A DNA stretch of 64,000 nt, taken from NCBI GenBank assembly GCA_964019055.1, contig OZ025207.1, positions 564,501-628,500 on the forward strand. The letters run 5' to 3'. This DNA comes from Anthopleura xanthogrammica. Lineage: Eukaryota; Cnidaria; Anthozoa; Actiniaria; Actiniidae. Below, piece after piece: positions 1-10,435 of the stretch; the stretch's first letter is position 1, and each line of letters opens with the position of its first letter. The position numbers and the translations under genes were made by a program. Under the pieces are notes generated by a model. The model was given only the letters and a program-made list of their open reading frames with translations, had not been told where the DNA came from and did not search any database.

Positions 1-1
1 C

Positions 2-345
2 AGGAGAAACGCTGTCTGGGATGATGCACTTTTTAAAAGGAAGCAGATGAAGACAGATGATTTGACCAAACCACTGAAAGTGCAGTTTATTGGCGAGCCT
101 GCTGTTGACCATGGTGGACCTTTGAGAGAGTGTTTTTCTCTTTGGTAAACTTTGCTGCCAAGTCAAGATTATTGTGTGAAGGAACCTTTCAACACAACAT
201 CTCAGCCCTAAATGTGAAGGAATTTCATTTTTATGGTACACCAACAGCTATAGGGTTGTAACAAGGATTCCCAGGGCCAAAGTACTTCACAAAGCCTGTG
301 GTAGACTACATTCTAACAGGAGACATAAGTAGCCTCACTCCAAGT
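2..345 (+). pseudogene. HECT-like E3 ligase fragment, frameshifted
   Basis: The reading starts inside the gene at the window edge and gives a tryptophan/lysine-rich stretch followed by FIGEPAVDHGGPLREC, the usual opening of a HECT domain (G-E-x-x-V-D-x-G-G-P-x-R-E). A one-base shift near 133-150 moves the frame into a second stretch (FAAKSRLLCEGTF), and an in-frame TAA at about 258 interrupts before FPGPKYFTKPVVDYILTG, which also fits the HECT N-lobe. HECT domains transfer ubiquitin through a C-terminal cysteine; that part is absent. Cnidarians carry large G2E3-like HECT families, some travelling with transposons. The frameshift and stop make this a dead copy, its 5' part lying outside the window. 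Confidence 0.7.
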
Positions 346-599
346 ATAGATCAGAGGAGGAGTGAAGCCTGTCCCAGAATGCACCGCAAGATCAAATTTC
401 CAAGATGGCGACCATTTTTGGTTGTTTATTGATGCCAAAGAAAAAATAAGATATTTTCTCTACACATGCACAAAGACAACAGAAACAACAAGTTTCCTTC
501 ACTGCCCTATGGAAAACCCCTGAGGGGGTTATGAGCTTCAGAAGAGTATAAGAGATATTTTCACTAAATACCAAGCTCAAGCAAACAAGTTAGCTCACC

Positions 600-753
600 T
601 GAATTCAACACAAGCCAATGAAAACTTTAATGGTATTGTCAGTACTAAAGGCCCCAAAAAGACAGACATCACTTTCCTGGTTCAGAAAGCCTAGACTACA
701 GAGTCAGTGCATCAATCTGTCAGAAAAACACAGGATATGGTTATCTAGTAGAA
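600..753 (+). other. possible decayed exon before GTAAGT donor
   Basis: A stretch reading D-Y-R-V-S-A-S-I-C-Q-K-N-T-G-Y-G-Y ends at a consensus donor (GTAAGT at 754-759). An upstream part in another frame reads NFNGIVSTKGPKKT. Its intron would end at the AG at 4031-4032, on the far side of the 856-4019 transposon, so it could be an upstream exon of the exonuclease-like pseudogene. No family is recognised and the frame is broken. Confidence 0.25.
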
Positions 754-1021
754 GTAAGTAATACATATTTATTACTATAAATGTGAAACATATAATACCT
801 TTTTATTGAGTCTAGATAGATACAGCTGTAATTAATTCCAGTTAATATTCTACCTAACACCGCGGTCAAACGACTGCGCATGCGTGAGCTACAAAAATCA
901 AAATGGCGGACGTTTTTACTAGCGTTTTAGTTCGAAAGCGTTTTTCAGCCCGTTTTCATTGAATTTTCTGACTTTAAAGTCCAATTAAGTTTTGTTTCCT
1001 ACTCATCCGATCACAAGCTAA

Positions 1022-1051
1022 ATGGAACAAGAAGAAAGTGAGTTAAAAAAG
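1022..1051 (+). CDS. candidate first coding exon inside the transposon
   Basis: An ATG at 1022 opens MEQEESELKK and ends exactly at a consensus splice donor (GTAAGT at 1052). It lies about 165 bp inside the left TIR, where the first exon of a transposon gene would be expected. No acceptor with a continuing open frame was identified downstream, so the rest of the gene is probably lost or unrecognised. Confidence 0.3.
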
Positions 1052-2509
1052 GTAAGTTAGTCTATATTACTTTGAAATTATAAATAGATCGTTTGATTTT
1101 CCATTTTTGTTTGACAATTAAAAAAGAGAACACTAAACTTGTATAAGCTTATTTTGGTAAAAATTCGATAAACTTTGAACTGTCAATTAGAATGAAGTGA
1201 TTGTATATCACCCGTAACCTGAAATAGAAACAATCGCATAAGTATGCATGTACTACATAATACGTATCATGTACTGTATTACACATGTGAAGTAAAATCT
1301 TTATCGAACTTTACTTATAATAATAATAATAATAATAATAATTACCTGCACAGAATATATATTTCATAATAATATTGTCCACACGAGTTGCCCGTTATCA
1401 TACCAAAACTGAATCCATATAAATACTTCGATCAGCCTATAGTATTGTCATTATAAGTATTTATATAGGAAACAGGACGAAAATCCTTCAGAATTTCCTC
1501 TATTTATCATTACTTTTGACTAGTACTATTTTTGCAAAATTAGTACTGTTTTATGGATTCAGTATTTGCTTTTGTATCCCTAATTATTTCCTTAAAAAAA
1601 CTTTAAAAGTTATTGAGCACATATTATAGGTTGGTCTTAACTGTTGGTCACTATTGTTTTATAATAATCAAAAATCCTTCCAATGATTGCAGGGTTGCCT
1701 TCACAAATAATGCATCATCTTGTCCATCCAGCTGACTGTCCATCAGAAGAATTTCATTTCCTTTCCCGACAACACACAACATACTGTATAAAAGTATAAA
1801 CAAATTTGTAAAAAGAATGCAACTGATGATAGTGGAACAGCTGGGGTTTCATTTGCAAAGTCCACATTAAATGAATCCCCCACAATGATGTTTTTTATCA
1901 CAGATGAGAGATGTGCAACTGCTTCTGATACAGAGAAATAAGTTGGCAGTGCACTGGTGAATTGGTCATGTGTGTTGTTGCTCCTTAATATGCAAATGGC
2001 ATTATTACTTGCCACACTGGTGAGAGATTTTGGTCTCGAATATGGGTCAATATGGAATTTGTTAATTACTGTTGACTATAAAGATTTAGCTAGGATAGCA
2101 ATATACAGAACCCAAAGATGACTGCCATTGGCTTTAAGAAATAAAAATTAATTTTAAAAAGCACCACCATCAGAAAAAGTGGAAATAATATTATGTATTT
2201 TTGGAAAGTTTCATTGCACTATAAACTTAATTTTTTGAATCAAAACTACAGTAATTTGTTCAATCAAAATTATAAAGATTTTTGTATCTGTTCAGTTAGC
2301 TGAACTGACAGCTGACTAGCATCTTTCTTTTTTTTTCCCCCAGAGTTTTCTAATTATTCTCATAATTTCTGAAGAATTTCTTAAACCTTTAAAAACTTTT
2401 TAATTTTGTTGATATCATTCTAAGCTATAATTTAAATGTAGTGTTTAATAAAAGTATTGATTTTCTAAAATTAAAACACTCCTTACTACATCTGAATATT
2501 ATACACACA

Positions 2510-2690
2510 ACTCTCGACTCTCGTTGATTTTTACAGAGGGAGGAAAACTGGAGAACCAGGAAAAAAACCTCATAGCAAATAGGAGAGAGCAACACATCAA
2601 ACAAACTTGGCTCACATACTAGCTTTGACAGGACTCCGACATAGGTCTCCTGTCACAAACCTATTGTAGCATTGGTGAGGGATTATTAAC
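2510..2690 (-). mobile_element. tRNA-SINE fragment
   Basis: Read on the minus strand this resembles the body of a SINE also seen at 58235-58500: a segment about ctctcctattt, then ggttctccagttttcctccctc and a short A-rich stretch. It sits inside the 3.2-kb transposon. The polymerase III boxes are not preserved. Confidence 0.45.
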
Positions 2691-4032
2691 AGTAAAGACC
2701 ACCCATACTACTCATGGTATCCCGAATTGTTTCAATACAAGCTTAGTTATCCCACTCTGCTGATTTGTAGTATTGAGGATCATGACTGCTAACTTCTGGA
2801 ATTTCATCCTAATTCTTATTTAGATTGGTTGTAATTATTATTCATCTCCCAGTACATAAGTATCTTCATGGGCTAATCCAAATTTTTTTTATAAAGCAGT
2901 ACAAATGATGTAAAGATAATAAAGAAAAGGGGGGGAAAAAACCACAAATATAATCATGAATATGATGATTCAATTAATACATATAAACAGACTAATGAAA
3001 TTATGTTGATTATCTGGAAAACCACACAAATGAAGAAAATCTGGGTTTTAGTTGTGCAATACAATATTTATTTATTGCCTGGGTCTTTAACTATAAGTTT
3101 GTGTATTATGGCATTCAAATTGATGATATTATGATGTCCATTTTGCAAAGCCATTTTGTGATAGCTCTGGAACTTCTAAAATGCACTTTGTATTTCTACC
3201 ATGCAATCACGGGGGAGCATTGACTATTATTTTTAGGTGGGCTAGTTATGGCTGGATCTGTTGGTAGATAGGTAATAGACCTTCCCTGAATTTGCTCGAG
3301 TAACCACTAAAGAAACAATAGTTCCAAGTCAAGGTTAATTGAGAAAAAATTGTAATAATGAAAACCTGCACAAACTCCACTTGCAACCATTGTTTTGCAG
3401 TCAATGAAGTGACTTTGGAAACAGTCTATATTGCAAGAAGAGAGGACACCATGATATATATGGTTGCAAGAGGCAGTTTTAACCAAGTACAAGCCCACTG
3501 TTGATGGCAGAGCTTGAAGATATTTTTGTACAGTAATTAAAGTTTTTTCTATGATCTATTTATTTACCAATATTTAGCCAGGGTTTTCCCCTTTCAGCAT
3601 TGCTGATATCAATAAAATATTGGGCTTCTGTTCCCATGGGAATTAAGGTATGACTAACTAATATCACTAGAATGCTTTCACTGCAAATTGTTTATTAGCT
3701 GTGCTACATTTGCTCTTTGGTGTTCCCTAAAATGAACTAATTTAACCGTTCTTTATTTCAATTCTTGCTATATGAATGTCTCTAAATCCTTTCCCAGGTC
3801 AGCTTCAGTCTCATTTAAGCTTAATTTGGCCTAAAATAAAAAAATATTGTGAAGAAGAACAACAGTTCTTTGTTCAGCCTTCGCACAATAAATATACTGG
3901 TTGATTATTAAACAGCAAAGGTTTAACAGACATTTTTCACCAGGCCCTTCGTTTACAAATGAAAACATACAAATTTACCAAATCCTACTGTGCATGCGCA
4001 CGCGTTTGACCGCGGTGTTATTCTACCTACAG

Positions 4033-5150
4033 GTCAATAAGAAAGCTGGACTTTCTCCAGGTTCAAATACTGTGAAACAAGCAAAATACCTCAATACCTT
4101 CGCCAAAAGAAACAAAATCATCATTTATTTTTATTTATTTATTTATTACGCTTTCAACAGAGTTGTGGATTGTCTAACAGGTGGAATTACACCTATAACC
4201 TAGACATCCATATAAAACATAAAATAAACAAAAAAGTTACAAAGTAAATTACTGCATTACGGCCTACATTTAGAGCAGCGGCAACTAGTAACCCAAGAAC
4301 AGGTGTCACTTGTTGCAAAAGAAGTTAGAAAGAAATTATAATAATAAATTAAGAGCTGCTCATTGAAAGACTTAAGCTTGGTACATTGTCTGAGCTCAAT
4401 AGGTAGATTGTTCCAGAGAGGTATTACTCGATTAAGAAAAGATGTAGCGAAGGTCTCAGTCTTATAATGGGATGAATTATATAGGGGTCCCTTTGTTGCC
4501 TTTCTTGTACGTCTAGTCGGTATATATACAGAAATAAATTTAGACAAATCTAGATCGTAGTGTCCAAGTCTGCATCAAGAACAGTAAAGAGACAAAGGCT
4601 TCAGCTAAAGGCAAAGAAGATTGCATTCAATGAATCAAAAGATTCAACAAGTATAGACTTAACCACAGGTATAAACATACATGTACTGCAACAACATCCA
4701 AAACAAAAAAATGGAATAATATAATAAAGAATATAGACATACATGTTGTCTCTATATTAAGAACCAAAGTTAAATACCTAATGAATTGTTATGTTTTCAT
4801 TACAGAAGATCATGATATTTACCGAATTCCAGACCCAGTGTCAAAGCCTGAAGTTGTACCTGTTAAAGACCTTCATTGCCCAAGATTCATTTTTGATATT
4901 GCGACTACAGGACTTGGTACAGGTAAATCTTATTTTAAAGCAATAAACAAATTACTTTAGATTTACTGATGTCTTAAGTAGTGACAGATATTATTTTCTT
5001 ATTAGGAAGAAACAGTCATGTCACACAGATTGCTGCAGCTGCATGTCACTCAAGCAAATCATTTAGTTGCTATTCTCACTAAAGAATTGAAGCATACAAA
5101 GCCTTAAAGGAAACATTTATCAAAAGTTTGAGCTTGATATGGATCATAGA
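4033..5150 (+). pseudogene. DEDDh-type exonuclease-like gene, broken
   Basis: Exon pieces are 4033-4117, 4563-4668, 4806-4922 and from 5006, with AG/GT borders (GTATAA at 4669, GTAAAT at 4923) and matching phases from 4563 onward. The join of the last two exons gives FIFDIATTGLGTGRNSHVTQ, the first exonuclease motif of DnaQ/TREX-like DEDDh nucleases, normally D-x-E-T-T-G-L. Here the catalytic Glu is Ala, and a TAA follows soon after at about 5080. A LINE (4118-4560) lies between the first two pieces and another sequence cuts the gene after 5150. The piece at 6535-6759 may be its C-terminal exon. Family remembered from cnidarian genomes; the loss of the catalytic residue is seen directly. Confidence 0.6.
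4118..4560 (-). mobile_element. LINE 3' end (RT C-terminus and TTTA tail)
   Basis: On the minus strand 4257-4547 encodes a retrotransposon C-terminus: SFLNRVIPLWNNLPIELRQC followed by a Cys-rich end (SDTCSWVTSCRCSKCRP). The motif F-x-N-R-V-x-x-L-W-N-x-L-P is typical of CR1/L2/jockey-type ORF2 ends. It is followed by a (TTTA)n tail at about 4127-4146 (plus-strand reading), the 3' end of a 5'-truncated insertion. It splits an exon region of the exonuclease-like pseudogene (4033-4117 from 4563-4668). Confidence 0.75.
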
Positions 5151-5293
5151 GTCTCGTGGAATTCATTATCCACTACCACTACCCTTTCTTCTCTGCCCCG
5201 TTGAAGTCACTTTTGAGCTCAGTTCCGTTCAACATGAAGAAAAAGAAAAACTGGTTATTCACTGACGTTTCATCACTGCGCCCATATTTGACA

Positions 5294-6267
5294 ATGGCTC
5301 AAATACCTGTTCAAGCCGATCAAGCAGCTATTAACGCTGCCCTACAAGCTCAACAGCCTCAACAGGATGCTTCCCAAGCTCCAGGCTAATTTCGCTCAAT
5401 ATTTTCAACTTTCCATACCTAGATTTGGGGCCAGAGAGCCAGGAGCCCAGTTGTCGTGGACTTCAGTTTATAAAGTTTAAATTTGCATGGTTCAGCAATT
5501 ACTCTCGCTCAAAATTTTTCTCTTGAGAATGATGGAGATATGGCCAGAGAGCCGAGTCTGTTGTTTGATTTTAGTCTATAAAAGTTTAAATTGGCATGGT
5601 TCAGCATAAGTTTTGCTCTAATTATCTCAATATTTGACAATATTTGACCTGTTATAGTTGTAGTGCTTCGGTTTTTCGTATTCATAATTGAGCAGCCATG
5701 TTTGTTTGGTAGTGTACCCCTTTTCTTATACTTAGACGTTTCCTTCCTTAGGACCTTAAGGCTTTACAAGACAAAGTCAATGCTCTGCAGACTGCTGTAG
5801 CATCCAACAATGTCGACCACGCTCTGGAGATGGTTAGACGCTTGGCTAACTGGCTATGTGTTTTTGAGGACAACCACGCCCTGTTTGCTACCGTACAACA
5901 ATTGACAGTCGTGGCCAGAACCGTTGGTCATAAAGACCAAAAGAAGTATGAAGATATGGTGCGGCAATGTCGACCTCTCGTGGGAAATGCTCGTTTCGTT
6001 ACCGTTATCACTTGCCTCCTTGGTAGCGCCGAAGACCAACTGGTTTCCTCTCAAATTCAAAACCTGCTGATAACCGATGTAGCCTCACCCCACCAGAGGA
6101 GCTCTTTTTCAGCCCCACAATATGGTTTTCCCAGGCCCCTTTTCCATCCCTATGCTGAAACTGTTTCTCTTGTGGTAGATGGGGACATTTCACCCATTCC
6201 TACCCTGAACGTGGCTAGGCTTCCCATAACAGTCTTGTTACCCAGTACCGGCCGTTTAGTCTTTTGA
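5294..6267 (+). CDS. gag-like coding region, unrecognised family
   Basis: An ATG at 5294 opens a Gln/Ala-rich peptide (MAQIPVQADQAAINAALQAQ). After a gap with an AG acceptor at 5750-5751 a second block (5752-6267) reads LKALQDKVNALQTAVASNN, then a helical part with VRRLANWLCVFEDNHALF and VRQCRPLVGNARFVTVITC, and a Pro-rich end. No clear donor closes the first block (it ends in TAA at 5387). Acidic, helical, Pro/Gln-rich proteins like this resemble gag-like ORF1 products of retroelements, but there is no zinc knuckle. It sits inside the exonuclease-like pseudogene, so it is probably an insertion. Base use is noticeably more GC-rich than the surroundings. Confidence 0.4.
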
Positions 6268-6534
6268 CACTTGCCGCCTTCAGTAGTTTGGCTAGCTTTA
6301 TGCCCGATGTAACTTGTATTTGATGAAGTCTTTTGCAGACGTTGATCATTTCTGATTTTCTTTCGGTTGGGCACTGTTTTACCCCCATTTTTTCTCCCTT
6401 GCTGAGCCGCCTCGATGGGGTTATCTAATACCCTTCATTACTCTGTCCCTGGACGGGGTATTTCGGAGCTGCTTTGCTTGAGTTGGTTATTTTCCCTTCC
6501 CTAACTCGCGTTGATCTATTGTCTCCTTTTTCCC

Positions 6535-6759
6535 AGGCCTCATCTTGGACTCCTCGCCCTTTCTCCTAAAGTTGTCAGCAAAGGAATGGCTGCAAAGGCT
6601 GCTGGTAGTGGTCTCACAGTAGACCATCTGAGTTTAGCCTACATGAGGAGGGGAGTTGATGGATTATTATCACTTCTCTCTGAAGTAACATAAGAGGGAA
6701 CAATCAGAGTTACCAAGAACAAGAAGATTGTTGAAATAGCATCTTATTTTGATAGATAG
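6535..6759 (+). pseudogene. C-terminal exon, possibly of the exonuclease-like gene
   Basis: After an acceptor (cccag at 6530-6534) the frame reads SKGMAAKAAGSGLTVDHLSL, then a GVDGLLSLLSE stretch, an in-frame TAA (6691-6693), and continues in the same frame with IRVTKNKKIVEIASYFDR before TAG. A helical end of this type (ISK-x-MA-x-x-IA-x-SGL...RVTK...I) follows the nuclease domain in cnidarian proteins I remember, so I link it to 4033-5150 by inference. One nonsense codon breaks it. Confidence 0.4.
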
Positions 6760-6948
6760 AACTAGTGCAATGACTAAACTCTAAAACATGAAATATGGTT
6801 CCTGAAATATAATATAGATAATACATTTCTTTCATATCTAGTACAGACAAAATCAAGAATTGGCTGAGGTGCAATCAGAAGAGTGAATAATGTCTAATGA
6901 TTTATCTTATCATATAACTATTCCAAGTGCAACCATGCGTAACACGGG

Positions 6949-6956
6949 TATAAATA
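6949..6956 (+). promoter_or_regulatory. TATA box
   Basis: TATAAATA lies 62 bases before the ATG at 7018, the right place to set a start site near 6980. It supports transcription of the two-exon reading frame that follows. Confidence 0.4.
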
Positions 6957-7017
6957 CGTGGACACTCAATCAATCGAGGCCAGTTTGTTAAACTAGCTTC
7001 TAGGAGATTGTATAGTG

Positions 7018-7402
7018 ATGGCTGATCAAGTTCCTAACAACGTCCCTGTAGTCTTGTCAGCGGAAGCACCAGCACCAGCACCAGCACCAGCACAAGAACC
7101 CCAACAGCAGCAGGCACAGCCACCGGAAGTATTTTAAAGTTTAAATTTCATTTTTTGTCTCTCGCGCTTTAGTTATTTGGTTCTTCGGAGGCCATATGAC
7201 ACATGTTCACTATCCACATTTTGGTTTGCTTGGAAAGTGGTGTGTTAGCGTCCACATTCCGTAAACACAGTTTTCTTCCCTTTTTAGGGTCCTCCCACTT
7301 CAGGGGGGTTGGACACAGCACACAAAGCATCACGGGCCAAAACAAAAAATTTTCTCATTCGCGTATGGACGTCGAGGAGTGAAGAGCTCTCCACAATTGC
7401 CT
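7018..7402 (+). CDS. two-exon Ala/Pro/Gln-rich protein start
   Basis: The ATG at 7018 opens MADQVPNNVPVVLSAEAPAP with an (Ala-Pro) run and a Gln run, ending in phase 0 at a donor (GTATTT at 7129). An acceptor (tttttag at 7281-7287) opens a second exon in phase 0, reading GPPTSGGLDTAHKASRAK and stopping at 7402. The design (MAxQ start, Ala/Gln-rich first exon, lysine-rich second) resembles the 5294 reading frame, so the two may be distant members of one element family. Product and function are not recognised. The double-THAP reading frame starts 75 bases downstream and probably replaced the rest of the gene. Confidence 0.35.
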
Positions 7403-7476
7403 AATTTCATGGCACACGGGAGACTGGCACTACCGGATTTTTGCGGACTTTGCACTTTTACTATTTCGGATTCAAA

Positions 7477-8394
7477 ATGGTGGCCGATCATGGCTGCGAT
7501 AAGGGTTCTTGGCATTGGAGTTGTGCCAGTCGATATTGTAAAGCGTCCTGGAAAACGTAAGGAGAATATTACACCTTAACTAAAGTTGCTTCAGCTAGTA
7601 AACCTGTTGTTGATACTTATTTGTTTGTCCTTGGGAAAACCATAAACGAAGTCAACTTTAAGAGGCAATTGATTTGTACACAACACTGGCCCGATGGCGT
7701 ACGAAAAAACCTGGAGGATCCTCCTTCAATTAAATACACAAATGTGCAAGGGAAAGCGACTAAAGAAGGTCGTGAACATTGGAACTGTGCTGCAGCTCTA
7801 TGTACAAACTCATAGCGAACTAAACTCGAGGGATTACAGTACTATCGTTTAAGTTACTTTGCTCAATACAAAGACAAACAACATGCTTATAATAAAGTAT
7901 TAATGAACAAAGCAGTTAACTTCAAACGCGATTTTATATGTTCAGTACACTGGTCAAAAGGATTTAGAGACAATTTAGATGATCTTCCAGATAGAGCTTG
8001 TCACCCGGACTACGTGAATAAACAAACAACAAAGAAAGTGACACCAGATAGTAAAATTGCTGCTGCAAAACGTTATCTGAGTACGAATAACCAAATAAAC
8101 ACCAAGAGAAGGAAACTTATACGTTCATCCCGTTCACTTGACTTTAATTCAGATGAATCTAAATTTGATATATTGCAAAAAGAATTACAAGAACTCAAAG
8201 AAAAGCTAGAGAAAAAAACCGAAGAGGCAAACAGACTGTCTCAGCAAGTGAAGGACCTCACTGAAAAAAATGACAGTTTAAGCAAGCAGATTGCACATTT
8301 TAAAAAGAAGATGAAAGACTTGACATTTTCATATGAATGCCTCAGGTTACGTCCCAAAAGATTTTTTTACATGAGTGGATTACAGTCAAACTAA
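7477..8394 (+). pseudogene. double THAP-like zinc-finger protein with coiled coil
   Basis: One frame runs from ATG 7477 to TAA 8394 (305 codons), interrupted only by TAA at 7558 and TAG at 7813. It holds two copies of a C2CH finger: HWSCASRYC ... FKRQLICTQHWPDGVRKNL and HWNCAAALC ... FKRDFICSVHWSKGFRDNL, i.e. C-x4-C then C-x2-H, the THAP-like DNA-binding module found on many animal transposases. A basic stretch (KRRKLIRSS) and a heptad coiled coil (LQKELQELKEKLEKKTEEAN) follow, ending in PKRFFYMSGLQ, which resembles the FYTGL element that precedes some DDE domains. The transposase part itself is missing. Each finger carries one stop just after its first cysteine pair. Confidence 0.75.
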
Positions 8395-8697
8395 GAAAAC
8401 CATGATCACCCTGGAATGTTTGATTGTGTTTAACCACAGCGCGGTCACGCAAAGTTTTTTGCCGTTTAATAGTTTGAAGCTTCACATTTTATTTTTATTT
8501 TCGAGATATTAGCTCACGAGAAAAGGATTCATTAAATTCTTACAAACTATTATTGATTTATAAATCTTGATCGATGCAACCAGAAGTACACCAAGTCTTT
8601 TCACGGTCTTACGAGAAACAAAATGTGACATGTAACAATGATATTTTTACATGTAAAGAACTCTCCAGTTTTTTGTTTTGTTTTCTGTAGCAAATGT

Positions 8698-9765
8698 GCG
8701 CATGAGGGAGAATCGACATGGACAAGTGTACGACATGGGGAAATCATATCCTCAAGTTATAAGGGAAAACGTGTTAAATCTTCACAATAACGGATAGCTC
8801 TGGTTTCGTCGCTGAAGTACTCAATCAGTACAATAATAATAATTTTTCTGTTATGCGAAAGGCCCTCAGTGGACGCAAGAAATCTGTATTGACTGAGGAC
8901 GTTTGCGCCTACATTGAAGTGGAAAAGCTCAATCAACCGAGCTCATATTCTTCCGAGTTACAAAAGAGATTATTGTTGGACAGTGTGGTTCTACCAGGGG
9001 AGCTTCCAACCCAATCATATATAACCCAATTTCTTCGTAGTGAAATCTTAATGACTAGAAAGAAAATATCTCAGGTGCCAATCGAGTCAACAACAGGCCT
9101 AAATTTCGACAAGCGAAACCAGTTTCTTGACGAAATAGGCAGACTGGACCCTTTGAAAATGCATTTTTTTTGACGAAACAAGCGTGAAAAGAATTGAAGG
9201 AAATCAACGATATGGCAACTCGTACATCAGAGAACCAGGAATTGAATATCAAAAGTATGCCTCTAATGCAACTTATACTGTTAATTTACTACATTCCGCC
9301 ATTCCATCATTACAATATAATAGATGGCGCCTCTAATGGAAATGAGCTGTTGATATTTTTCGAGGATGCCTTGACTATGCAAAATCCCAATGGGAGCGTT
9401 GTTTTAGAGAGAGGAGACACAGTTGTCATGGACAACTGTGGCTTTCACCATGGATATTTTACAGAAGGAATGCTGAGAGACATGTTTGATGAGTTTGGAG
9501 TACGTTTACTGTATCAATCTCCATATTGTCCGCATTTAAACACCGGCAAACTCTGTTTCAACCACTTGAAGAGTTTTCTTCCCCGATTTTCAGAAATCAC
9601 TCAGCAATAAACCCGAATTGCCATTGCGGAAGGAATTTCTTCCATTACACAAGAAAACTGTGTTGCTTTTTTTCAAACACTGTGGGTACTTGTGAATGAT
9701 TTGTTTTTAAACGTTATATTATTTAGCATTCCCAAGTTGATCACGAACTTCGTAAGTGGAAATTG
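8698..9765 (+). pseudogene. IS630/Tc1-mariner-like DDE transposase
   Basis: Coding traces begin with an HTH-like part (about 8698-8860, with stops), continue at 8853-9173, then shift frame at a T8 run (9163-9170) so that HFFDETSVKR carries the first catalytic Asp. A second shift near 9310 restores YNIIDGASNGNELLIFF and VVMDNCGFHHG, the second Asp. The third motif reads CPHLNTGKLCF, where family members as I remember them have Glu in place of Lys, so the triad is broken. The end (IAIAEGISSITQENC...) is also in frame after a TAA at 9608. These enzymes cut and paste DNA at TA sites. With two frameshifts, stops and a lost acid it cannot be active. Confidence 0.8.
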
Positions 9766-9769
9766 ACTA

Positions 9770-10435
9770 GTTTAGAGATATCTTGAAACTGAGTATAAAC
9801 ACCTTGAATGAACTGATAAGACCTTGAATTTCGATGGTAGAAACAAGCATAAATTAAAACGTTACAGTTGATAAACAAAACAAAGTATTTATCTCACTAT
9901 AAAACTCGTTGAAAGAGAAAATACTTATTTATATTGGGCGTAGAGGAGAACGAGCCATAGCGTAATCTCCGTAATTAGATGTAAATAAATCAAACTAAAC
10001 CAAGTTCACAAGGGTTTCACTTGGGAAATCAATGCATGTTGAAAATTATATCATTCTACATTATAAATACAGGCCTTGTTCAGTCAGTTATGTAGGTGTC
10101 AATCAATAGTCACACTTGATCCAGGTGCAAATATCATAGCTGTATGTAACAATTGATACACCATTAAATGATCTATTTGATCGCAAAATAGAATATAATT
10201 GCATGGCGCCACGATGCCTCCCACAAACTCGGCCACGGTGCACTACTTGGTACAGGCAAGCTTGTTATTTGACTGAGAGAAAATATAGGAAAGAAAAATT
10301 ACTAATAAAATCAAAAGATCTGAATAAGAGGAAGACTACATCTTAGAATTATAATTAGGATTTCTTTTGCCGGAATACTTTAGTGGAGTAAACAAACGTC
10401 TTTCAGGGGTTGTTTACGGTAGCCCAGGGGGGCCA
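9770..10435. other. no gene seen
   Basis: AT-rich sequence with no coding signal, repeat or hairpin that I can support. Confidence 0.5.

Larger units (their letters stand above)
856..4019. mobile_element. 3.2-kb DNA transposon with 28-bp TIRs and 9-bp TSD
   Basis: The left end AACACCGCGGTCAAACG is repeated inverted at 4003-4019; two mismatches follow, then nine more matching bases (TGCGCATGC), giving TIRs of about 28 bp. The flanks carry a direct repeat ATTCTACCT at 847-855 and 4020-4028, a 9-bp target duplication typical of Mutator-like elements; because the boundary bases are ambiguous, 7 or 11 bp is also possible. The insertion lies just before a splice acceptor (AG at 4031-4032). Inside, a short coding start and donor lie near the left end, with a SINE piece and two short minus-strand reading frames (1743-2015, 3307-3498) that match nothing I recognise. 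No transposase motif is visible, so it may be a non-autonomous or decayed copy. Confidence 0.8.

Noticed and set aside
1743..3498. Minus-strand open frames in the 3.2-kb transposon as its transposase
   Set aside because: They are short (90 and 63 codons), separate and without any catalytic or finger motif.
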